Shown here in pieces: positions 46,101-58,100 of a DNA stretch of 64,000 nt. This DNA comes from Leuctra nigra (lineage: Eukaryota; Arthropoda; Insecta; Plecoptera; Leuctridae): contig OW203763.1 in NCBI GenBank assembly GCA_934045905.1, positions 39,772,724 to 39,836,723 of the forward strand, given 5' to 3'. Below the pieces are notes generated by a model that searched no databases, had not been told where the DNA came from, and saw only the letters and a list, made by a program, of their open reading frames with translations. The translations under genes and the position numbers were made by a program. The number at the start of each line of letters is the position of its first letter. Position 1 is the stretch's first letter.

Positions 46101-49100
46101 GTATTAAAAAATACGTTTTCGTAAATTTCATATAATAATTTGAAATACAATTTTAAACAATAAAACAAAAAACGTTCTCAATAAGTTGAATATGAATTGG
46201 TTGAAAATGTAAGGACAGTTTGTGTTATGGAAGTTTTATCAATAAGTAAATATATTTTAATCAAACAAAGCACCATGTTTTCAAGAAAGTGTCAAATTCA
46301 TATAATTTTAGGAAATCTATCGTTGTTACTAGATATTACCAATAATTATATCAAAAATGCACACATTTTCAGTTAACTACAAACCATTTTAAAATCTGTA
46401 TTGAGTATTGTATTGTATGGTGACGTCATTTCAGTGCAAACATAGTGCGGCCAGTGGAAAACTCCAAAATGAAACCTGACAGACAATAAAATTCGAAAGA
46501 AAAAAATTAGTTCATAAAATTAAGTTCGAATTCAAGTTTTAAAATAGTTCAAATTAATGTTCAACTAAATTAAACTGGCTGACGTTAGAAACTTCGTTGA
46601 TTACTATCAAATAAGATATATTTTATGAATTATTTAAAATAATTATTATAATGATTTAAATAAAAAGTAAAATAAATATACAGTGTCCTGGGAATCCACG
46701 TCCCGACACAAGGTCCTAATGAATATGCTTTACTACCGCATTTGTGAGTGATTGTGATTTGTTTTGATTGCGGGGTAGATATCGAGCAATACTTGTCTCC
46801 ATGCCCCGGGCTGTTACAGGTTTTCAAACTTCACTATCTGACCGCTACCGATTCAGAGCGCCGATATCAGTCAGCGAATTTTCCGTCAAAAATATGAAAT
46901 TTTCACTAAAACGCTTGCTGTTTCTCAGAGGATTTTTTAAAAATAATTTCCTCTTGTAACTTTTTCGGTGGTTGTATGATCTTCATCATGCTTGTAAAAG
47001 CATCTCGCTATGTTGAACAGTATTGCCATAAAACTATGTCTAAACTTTTTCAAATTTAATTTGTAACTTTTAAACGGAAATGAATATCTGCAATTAAGAA
47101 GGTTCACTGTCTTCCTTAATATGTTTGGCGTTATTTGAACCTATTTGAACCTTGTTATGACGAATATTTTTCATGAACGAGCTATTTATAACATTGGTTT
47201 CATGCTCAGACGCGAACAAACTCTCGCCGCCGAGCTGCTGTAATATCCTTAAACCTGCATTACGTAGGTCCGATTTTTCCCGCCATTACGTTGGCGGGGT
47301 GTAAGAAACCCCAAAAAACGCTGAATTTTGGTATTACAGAAGTGAAGGTTACTAGCATTACTATGTATTTAGTGAAAAAAATAATAATTATACAAAATAT
47401 TTAATATTTTTAGTGGTGTTAGAACAAAACTGTCTTTTTTACTGTAAAAAGTAGACAAGAGATTTTTATTTTTTGTCCTCATATGTAATTGGATAACAAT
47501 GAAGTGTATACTTATATCATATGTGTATATAATAATATATATACTATCATATTTATGAAAAAAAATGGGACAAAATTTTGCACAATAACAAATTTTGTGA
47601 TGCCATATTTACAAAACTAAATGTTACTAGTTTGATCTGGTGATGTTAGTGGCCTCTAGATAGTACAACTTGAAGGTACTGAGGAAGCAGAGTTGATAAT
47701 GCAGCTGAGCGATAAATACCGGGACAAATTAAAACCTTTTGGGGTGTTATACACCTCACGATTGGAATGCCTTTTTTTGTAGTAGCCTTTAGCAAGGCAC
47801 ACACATTTAAACAGATTAGTTACTATTGTTTCTATGAGCCTGAATAATGACTGACTGGGTTTGAAATTTAAATTAATGAAGTTAGGTAGGTAGGTAATAC
47901 AGTGAGATTCAGAAGAAAGCGGTCGGAGTGCCCCTGTGCACACTGCCTGGCACAGGGGCACTACGACCGCTTTCTTCTCCTTTTCGCTTGATTCAGAAGA
48001 AAGCGGTCGGAGTGCCTCTGTGCACACTGCCTGGCACAGGGGCACTACGACCGCTTTCTTCTGAATCTCACTGTACTACCTATTTAAATCATTATAGGGA
48101 CTTTAAAGAAGAACGAAGAGGAAGAGCCAAGCCTGGCCAGCTAGCTTAGGAGTCCGGGCCCTAGTAAATGGTGGCCTCGCCACCCCCTGACCCAACTTTT
48201 GGAACCGGGAGAAAAGTTATTATTATTATAGGGACTTTAGAGTATTCTACCAGGGCTATCAATTAATTGACTAAGTAATTTTATGCAGTGTAAGCAGTCA
48301 TGCAATAGTGGAATCAATAAGTAAATCTGCTAAGTCTTTTAGTCACGAGTAATCTGTTTCAAAACATATAAATACCCAGGTAGGAGCCTCTGTTAGTCGG
48401 TTGGTTGGCAGCAGTTTACAGGCCTTACTCTTGGAACACTTGTCATAAGGAATCCATTGTAAATCCTGTAGTATTGCCTCTAGGGAGCTTATTATCCCCG
48501 AAGCCGTGCTTCTACTCTGAACTCTGAAGTCCTGTTAATTCAGTTGCTCGGGTGGAACGTACGACCCAAAGGTTTAATAGGTGTATACGCCGAGGAGTTC
48601 ACAACCTTGAAGTGCTGGTAACAGATACTCGGAAGTGTTCGGTTCAGAGTATAAGAAGCGACGACAGCGTCAAGGAGGGTAAAAGAATCCGAGTGAATTG
48701 TAAATGACTGTAAGATAGTGTTTGTTATTAATAAACTATAGTTAAGGGAAAGGTTGCATTGCCGATAGATTCCCTAATCACTCCGTTCCTGGATCCCCAT
48801 CATTGACTTCACAATAAGTAAGAATGTCGTTTATTATAAATCAATAATCATACAAGTATTTCTGGGGTTAGCACAAGAGCCGTCCAAGCTTCCGAAGAGT
48901 AATAATCAGTTGGTCAAAGCAGTGCAAGTTCCACACTTGCGAGATATCTTCTGTATTCCTGGTGGCAGTGAAACCTCAATTAATAGCAATAAAGTAAATA
49001 TCTTTGGCATCAACACTTATCCACGAGACATTCGAGATGGTCGGAACGCTGCATGCTTAGATCAAGGTGATAGGATCACCCCCTGATAGTAGTTCCTACA

Positions 49101-52100
49101 CATTTAATCCATTAAGCACTAGTTAACCAGTTCACTTGAACGCCCGCCCTCAATCTGAAGGCGTTGTGGCGAAATAAGATCATTTTGTTGTGCAATGTGC
49201 AGTTGCACCACTGAGTCAAGTTGTTACCTACACTGTCTACCATTATGGTGCTACAAAGAACAATTAGCCCAACGGCCCAACGGCTGGTGTGTTGGATACC
49301 TCGGTTCTCGTTAGATCACCGAGGTTAAGCAACATTGAGCGCGGTCAGCGATTGGATGGGTGACCATTCAACTCTGCCGTGCCAGGTTGCTGCCGTTGGG
49401 CCAGAGAGACTGGGGTGTTTGGGGGTTAGTGTGACGACCTCACTCTACCTGTTATCAGTATCTCGACGGCGCGGGTTGTGGAGGCCTGTGCTGTGAATGT
49501 TACACCGTCCTTCGGAAGGGACGTTAAGCCGTTGGTCCCCTTGGTATCTTTCGTCAGGAGTAGGCTACATGCCGGTACCGGGTTTCCTCTCCTCCCTTCT
49601 CTATATTACATTCTCACTAGTGGAGCCTGGCTCTGTTGAGAATATAGACTTAATAATAATAATAATAATAATCATCATAAGCATTAACATGCAATATTAG
49701 ATCTTGGATAGACACTGACTTCAAAAATGCAAACTGTCCTTAAATAACGTTAAGAAATGTTTTGATTTGGACCACCCAATCCTTTTCTTTCGAATACCGT
49801 TTTTACTTGGGCCAAGTGTGCATGTAATTATTTTTCTAAATCTAATACCTATCAAAAATGCTTGTGTTGCCATTAGTTGTGCCAAGCATTTTCATATGTT
49901 AATCGTTTTTGAATACAACAAGAAGTTGCTAGCCGTATTTTGATATTCATACTTTTCACTTTTCAGCCATGACTTTTTTTTTAGTAAAGGAGACTTGTCC
50001 TAGGTTTTACTTGGAGTGGGTTTTCATTTATAAAATTAATTTTGTGTTGTTTTGCAGGAGATGAAGAAATATTTACAGCAATTGCTTCTACGAGTAGATG
50101 GATTGCATTGCATCCTAATCACAGACCGGGACGGCGTGCCAGTTCTTAAGGGTATGATACCACTGTGAATATCTTCAAACTTCCAATTTCAAGCTTAAAA
50201 CTTTAAACAAAAGCATCAAAACAAAAGTACACCCGACAAATCATAAAACGCTATTTGAAAGAAATGGATTGTCTGAAAAAATTATGATGGCATCATCCGA
50301 TGAAGTCTATGCTAACACGTTATCTACCTCTAGTAGGTGAGCTCTGATTTCATTAATATTGAATATTAATTTTCTACATACACGTAGAGTAACACGTAGA
50401 ATATGTAGAAATTATTGTAGAATATTTTTTTTAAGTGCCAGGGGATTGACAGCGGTAAAATTTGGAAATGCTAGCAAAGACCAAAATTATTATTTTACCT
50501 TATTAGTCGCCCTATTTTCAACTTAGCTTTAGAGCGGTCGAGTTCAAATCTTTTCTATTTATTCTACTCATATTCTATCTTGTATGAGACGGTCACAACC
50601 TTAATTTAGGCAAATTAGAGAGCAATCCCACCTCTTAATAAATAAGCTCATTCATAGCACACTTCCCCTACAATGCTACAATAGGGAACACTCGATGATT
50701 TGAATATGTATTGCAGGAAAAGCCATTAATTAGCAAGATTGTAAAAAAATTAAATTAAAACATTACAAAATAATTTCTAATTGAAGAGACATAACCATGT
50801 AGAATGGAACGTAAATTTGTCCGTAAAAGTTGTGTGCATATTCTTCATGTTTGGATAATTGAATCTAGATTACAGCATCCAGTATTACAGCTAGCAACTA
50901 CCAAAGTCCCAATGAGATGATGATTGAGTATCACTTTGCGTTTTTATGTTAATATTAAATTTAGAAGAAAGAAATTGTAGTTGGTCTCTCTCGTATCAAC
51001 AATTTGGTAGAGTTGTTATGTACTAGGTACTTTTAGTAGAGTAAAATGCTGCTATATTGAAAACAAATCAAAAATGATCATTAAAATCCAAATCAATATG
51101 TTTTTCTTAAAAATAATATTCTACGTGTAGAATATGTCATCTACATCAATATTCTACATTACATATTCTACGGTAGAATATACGCGTAGAATACCCATTT
51201 TCTACGCGGAATATTCTACTGACCCAGCCCTGATAACAAGGATTGATTATCAAGGAACCTGACCATCAGCCAATCTGTTTCGATCAAATACCATTTTATA
51301 ATTTGTTGGGTGTACCTACCTATGTGGTTGATTGCGTTTTTAACAAACCCTGTTTTGGTTAGGTTAGTATGTAGTAACACAGCACACACTGCATTCTTCT
51401 TTATTTTATTCAATAGAAAACAACGATCAGTTAAATAAACCTACTGTATGGGCAAGCTTTTAAACACTGGGCAGTTCAAAATATTCAACAGGGAATGTAA
51501 ATGTGCAAAGTGTTGGTGACTTATTGCAGGAAGCAACCTTTAGATTTCTTCTTCTCCTGAAGAGCAGCTCGTGTTGCAGTCTCGAACACTTCTCTAACAC
51601 CTTCCTTGGTCAATGCCGAGCACTCGAGATACGCAAACGCGTTGATCTTCTCGGCCATCACTCTTCCCTCTTCCGGTTTCACAGGCTTTTCATGTTTCCT
51701 CATCTCTTTCATTATCGCGGGATCTTTGCGGAGATCCTTCATGTTGCCAACCAACACTATTGGTGCGTCTGGGCAGAAGTTCCTTACCTCCGGAGTCCAC
51801 TTCTCCAAGATGTTTTCCAAGGACCAGCAGGATGCTATTGAGAAGAACATCAGAATTGCATCTGTGTTGGGATAAGAAAGAGGTCGAAGTCGATCGTAAT
51901 CCTCTTCTCCAGCCGTTTCGCAAATATCCAGCTCCACTTGCTTGAAATCTACTTCAATGTTGGCCTTGTAGTTCTCAACAACTGTGGGCACGTAGCACAC
52001 AGGGAAGATATCTTGAGTAAATACTGTTATGAGACAGGTTTTACTGACAGCGCCATCTCCAACACACACCAACGTCTTTTTAACAGGAGCCATGATCATC

Positions 52101-55100
52101 CATCACTTACTCTTCACTGTTTGTAGGGCTGTGCGAGATTGAAATTTTTCATGTCGAGCGAGATCAAGATTATTTCATAAAAGTCGGGCGAGATATTTTA
52201 CCTTCGAGATCGAGAATATTCGAGCAAGATTATACTTTTTTAAAAAGATTTTTTTGGTGGAAGAGAAGCACAATGCAAATTGTCCAGGCACACAAGAATA
52301 ACATTTGATAAGTATGCAGAACTGTCTGCTTTATCTATAAAACAATACAAATCAAATTTATGGACGATACAAAGAAAGTTAGCGTGCATAGTCCTGTAAA
52401 AATAACTAAAAATTGGAAATTTTGATGTCCCTTAGTTGATATGCTCGAGACTTGAAAATTCGAGATGGTAATTTAAACAAACGATCGAGATCGAGATGGA
52501 GTTTCATATTCGAGATTCGAGAACTTTCGAGACTTGCACAGCCCTAACTGTTTGCTTGTTGAAGGTCCAAGTATAGACAATGAAAGAGTGCTTAAGGAAT
52601 GCAATGCGACTAATGTAGAGTTCATAGATAAGATATTATTTATGGTGCTTTAATCTTTGCAGGATATTTGTCATATCACTTTCATTTACTTAATATCTTC
52701 AATGGAAGGCAATGTGGTTAATCATCAGGTAAATGAGAATGTTGGTTTCTGTGGAAAACTTCCATGGAGTCAGCAAGAATGTAAGGAAAGGATTGCGTTG
52801 TGAAAAATATCCGACCGAACCGGGCCTCGAACCCGGGACCTCTCACTTGCCAGGCGAGAGCTCTACCAACTGAGCTACCCGATCGGACGGACGGACATTA
52901 GACACAATGCACTGATGAGGGTTAGAGACCTCCGAGGAGAATGGAATGAAGGTAGAGAATGCTCACTACGAACTTTCATACCACCGTTGACGATGCTGTC
53001 ACCATGTCTCATAGCACTTGCGTGCGCAACCCTCTTTTATTCGACTTAATGAGTTGCTTTTCAGCTCGAATGATGAGAATTAGGTTTCTGTGGAAAACTT
53101 CCATGGAGTCAGCAAGGATGTAAGGAAGGGATGTACGTGGTGAAAAATATCCGACCGAACCGCGGCTCAAACCCGAGATCTCTAACACTCATCAGTGCAT
53201 TGTGTCTAATGTCTGCCCGTCCGACTGGGTAGCTCAGTTGGTAGAGCTCTCGCCCGGTAAGTGAGAGGTCCCATATTCGAGCCCCGGTTCGGTCGGATAT
53301 TTTTCAAAACGCACATCCCTTCCTGACATCAGGTAAATGTTGTCTTCACAGTGTCAATAGAAAACTAATTGCATTTTGTAGTAGGTACAGTTAAATGTGT
53401 AGTGTAGTACATGTAAATTGAGTGACATTCTTGTTCCAGCCATCACTGACCGAGCACCAGAGTTAGCACTTCGACCAAGTTTCTTGTCAACGTTTGGCAT
53501 GGCAACGGACCAAGGAGGGAAGCTAGGATTGGGCAAGAACAAATCACTCATTTGCATCTACTCTACATACCAAGTAAGTCATATTGACGGTATTCCTCTG
53601 ACTCTCTTCGCAACTTAGTGTACTATTTCACACTATTTCAAAAACTTTCAACTGTTGTTTTGATTAGTAGGCTGTTCAATAATTAAGATATAGCCTACTC
53701 TTTTTTCATTCATAATTAGCCCGTTAATTTAATAACTAGGAAAACTCTCAGTATAACGCGTTGATAAGCGAGCCTTCATACTGCATGCGATTTAATATGT
53801 GTGTCGAATATGTTTATCTACATGCATTGAGAACCCTTTTGACAGAGTTGGGTAACGCGTTACTTTTTCAGTAACTTTTATGGTAACTCAATACTTTTTA
53901 AACCTGGTAACTTAAAAAAGCCTAAGTTCCTTTTTCTACGGCCCGAACTTTTTGATTTTTAAAAGTTACCAAGAATGTTACTTTAGACCTTCTATCCTGA
54001 AAGAAAACTTGACATTGTAAAACAAAATTTACCTGTTTCTAAATTGATCATGCATCAAATCATTTCATTTCCTGCCTACCTGAGTACGCGCGACCCTAAC
54101 AGCCCTTCCCCTCCCCCCTCCTTTCGTCTTAGCTTGCTTCACATGCGAAATGAAATGGTCATCTATCGGTTCATCCCCTTCCCCTCCCCATGCATTGATA
54201 CATCCGCAGTCCACATAATGTCACGTGGTTACTACCATCCCGTTGTCAAGTTTTCCCTCAAAATTAACAATTTTTATCAGAGTAACTTTCATAGTAAATT
54301 TCACTGAAAAATGTAACTTTCAGTTACCTATATTTTCTCAGTAACTTTAACTTAAACTAATTACTTTTTGGAGAAAGTAACATAACTTTCTAAAGTAACT
54401 TTAATTTGGTAAATTACCCAACCCTGCCTTTTGAAGATAATCTTACTCAAGGTCCACTATATCTAAACTGAAAGATTTAATTAAAGATTTAGTGGACTTG
54501 ATCTTACTTGCATTCAACAAAGAGGCAGTGATAAGAATTGAATGTTTTGTTAGGTACATTTTGACATATATTTCAAATTAAGCATAAAAATTTCTGTAAA
54601 ATAACTATTAGGTACTCTTGAAGTTCCTTTCAGATTTGTCAAAAAAAAACTCATATAATGCTGGTACCAATGACCATGCAAAATTTGGTGGTGATCGGTC
54701 AAACAATTCCAGTTTTATCGGCACACAGAGTCGAGTTTCTTTCATATTGCAAAGCTAAGTACAAGCTACAAATCAAGTTTCCAATGAAATTAATAGACCG
54801 ATTTTGATGGAAATCATTAGCCTTCTGCATTGGATAGTAATGAATCTTTTGTGAAAAAATTAGCCAGATCCGTTACTTATTTTAAAATGTAATGCGAAAA
54901 GCACAGATAAAGAAAAAAAATTATTCGAGCCATAAGTTTCAAGTGGAGTTGCTTGCTCCGTTTGCTTGATTTATATTCTTACTGTTAACTAAATATGTAA
55001 ATTTTCAACAAATTATGTTATTTAGAATAATTTCCACCGTTTGAATGACTTGTACAATTGTTTTGGCATACCTACCATACTGACCTCTTTGCTGTTACTT

Positions 55101-58100
55101 TTCCACTTATATTTTATACTAGTCATACATGGGTCATTCTCCACTAAATGGAATATTGAAGAAGCTAAATAATTTTTTAATTAAATATGATTTTTTCTGC
55201 TTTTTATTTCATGGGGTCTTTGAAAATACTTGTTGAAGTATTATTAATTGCTCATCTGAGATCAAAATGAAACAATATAATTTACTGTGTTAATTAGATT
55301 AGTGAAACATAGGGGAATGACGAAATTTTAGAGCTAGGAGAGTGACGTACTGAGTTTAAATATGCTGCCAAATCTCTAGTAATACATTTTATAAGTTGAA
55401 ATTTTGAGGTTATGTTTGGGTCACTATTATTATCACGTTTTAATGGCCAAAAAGTATGATTTCAACATAAGTACATAATTATAATCGAATAGGAGAATGA
55501 TGAAGAGAAAACATACGCCCCTGAAAATTGTAGCATTTTTGCTATTATAGCCACAATTATCATTTAAATCACATATTTCGAGTGTTCCTATCTTGTCAGC
55601 ACCATCAAGCTAGTTGCTACACCTTGACACATGTTAAATACCAACTGCAAATAATAATACAAAAATATATTAAAATGGCTTCAGAAAGATGCCAAAACTC
55701 GGGACACGTTTTAATTACAGTTAAAACATAACATTTTATAAATATATGAATGTGAATTTGTTACATATGTCAAGATACACTATTAATAAGCTTAACATTT
55801 ATTTTTGGTACATTTAATTAATGTACTTCAAGATATATGGCAAAAGCAATGCTGGAAACAGGGTGAGGGACAAGCTAGGGGAATGACTTTTGGGGGGTAT
55901 TTTGGGCTGTAGCTCTTAGATGTGCATGATAATAACCTTACACTATGGCTGTAATTGTCAAGTAGCATCTATATAAAAATAAAAAAAATAAAAGCATAGA
56001 TATTTTCTTTAATATCTATATTAAAAATGGACATGATATGGAATAATATCATATTCCATTTAGTGGAGAATGACCCACATACACATAGGATTCAATCTTG
56101 AAAGGTCAGACAGAGCAAGTGCCTCATTCGGTTCACTCTAGACTTGAATTTCTGAGGTTCCTTGTCTGATTCCCACGACCATCTTTACTGATATGTTTTC
56201 GTAGTTTCCCTAAGTCAAAGACAAATGATGGAAAGGTTACCTTCTTATAGGCCATAACTGCCTCCTTCCCATCCATCCCTACTAGGGGTGGGACGTTTAA
56301 ACGTTTAACCGTCAAGCTTGAGTTTAAACGTTTAATCGTTGATAAACGTTTAATCGTTGATAAACGTTTAATCGTAAAAAGTGTTGACATTTGTAATACT
56401 TAAAAATGTTATCTTATATTTAGTCTAAGCTGTTATCAAAGAATACTAAACAAATACTATTTGTTTTTTCTATTTATAATGATGTCAGTGCGGCAGAATG
56501 CTGCGTTCAGCTGTTAAGCTCTCCCCCTCCCCCTCACTCAAGCCCTATCTCACACCCACCCCTAAAGTACGTCTTCCATGACGGCGGCATCTGCGAAATC
56601 CGCCATGTTTTTTCGTTTAAGCCAATCACAGCTCAGGTTCAGGTGCCGCCGATGCCGCTGCGAAAATCGCAACAGAAGTTGAGTCAACTCCAATAATTTC
56701 GCAATGCGATGCGGCACCGGCGTTGCGAAATCCTTCTGCGCATGCGCTGAGATCGAGTTGGCGGGTTTATTTAAAAGAGTGTGTGTTTTAACGTGGTTCT
56801 ATCTTTATCTTATTGTTTACGCTCCAGTTCTATTATTTTGTTTAGAAATTTTAATAATTAAATAATGTATTAAAAATTATTATTAATATTTATTAAGAAA
56901 AAATACATGTAATTATTAGAGGTTGAGAGTCGTTTGATGAAAAACAATTTTTAATTAATAATAATAGAATTTTTATCTTTACAATTATATTGTTTATTAT
57001 TAATAAAGACACATTACTGAAAGATATCAGCTATGTAGTTGCCTCAAGTCCCGCTAGGGCCGTGTCAAAATATCGTGACGCACTGCCGCAGTAACGCACT
57101 CAGGAAGACGGTGAGTGAAACTGATTGCGAAATCGCAGCGATGCCGCCGACATGTCGCAGTCATGGAAAACGTACTTTAGTCACTTCAAGCCTGCAAAGC
57201 TAAGTGCCGTTCAACAAATTGAACTTTATATATTTGCTGGCGACATAGCCTCTGTGAATATGAAGAAAGTTCATATATTCACAATGAGTAGTAGGTATTT
57301 GGTAGTAGAATGAAAGACTGAAATCATCTGAAAATCACCCGTCATGCGTAATTGCATATATTTATAGATCAGTCAAGATGCGGGAGTAAAACAAAAAGGT
57401 GCAAGTTATGTTGAAAAATATTGCAATTAAATTGAAAGGTATTTTATTTTGATCAGTTGAAGGAAGGTTTTGGGCAGTGTAAATTTCAACAAGTTTTGAT
57501 AAGCTCTCAAGAAAGACACATGTCTTAAAAGTGGTCGCATAAGGGGCTCGGCAATAAATATCCTTGTATTAGATTTACGCTCACAAAACGTTTAAACGGA
57601 CATTTTGAGAGCGTTTAAACGTATATTAAACTTCTCAGTTTTCCCCAGCCCTAATCCCTGCCTATTTTTCATCTTCATCTCCCATTCATCATCATTATAT
57701 ATTCATATGTTGGTATTAGTCTAGGTGCAGAACAAAAAGACATTAAACATCGCTAAAAATAGTCACTCCACCTCCTTCCTTGAATAGTAATGGCAGGAAA
57801 ACAGTACCTATTACATGAAATAATAAGATTGTGACATTCATAAAATTTACATGGGACAAATCTTTAACTATCGTGAGTAAGTGAACTGCAAATTTAAAAG
57901 ATTTTGCCAACGGTTGGATCAAACCAGTAAGTTCCACTGCCGAAAGGGCAGACAATGAACCAATGAGCATTAGAGATAGTTAATGAAGGCATTAATGAAG
58001 GTAGTGTCACTATGAATAATCAGACTACCGGTGACTACTCTCTCAGTGCACAACTGAATTCAAGCTGAACAGCAACTCGTCAAGTTGAGCGTAAGAGGAC

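Noticed and set aside
49276..49403. 5S rRNA gene
   Set aside because: It is fused to a body and a TAA tail and occurs in dispersed, diverged copies, so it is a SINE head.
54044..54307. 87-codon open frame
   Set aside because: It is inside a hAT-like MITE (53843-54426) and has no similarity or codon pattern I recognise.
56133..56390. Protein with repeated TIKRLS motif
   Set aside because: The repeats come from the AACGTTTAATCGTT motif at the end of the hAT-like element starting at 56283.
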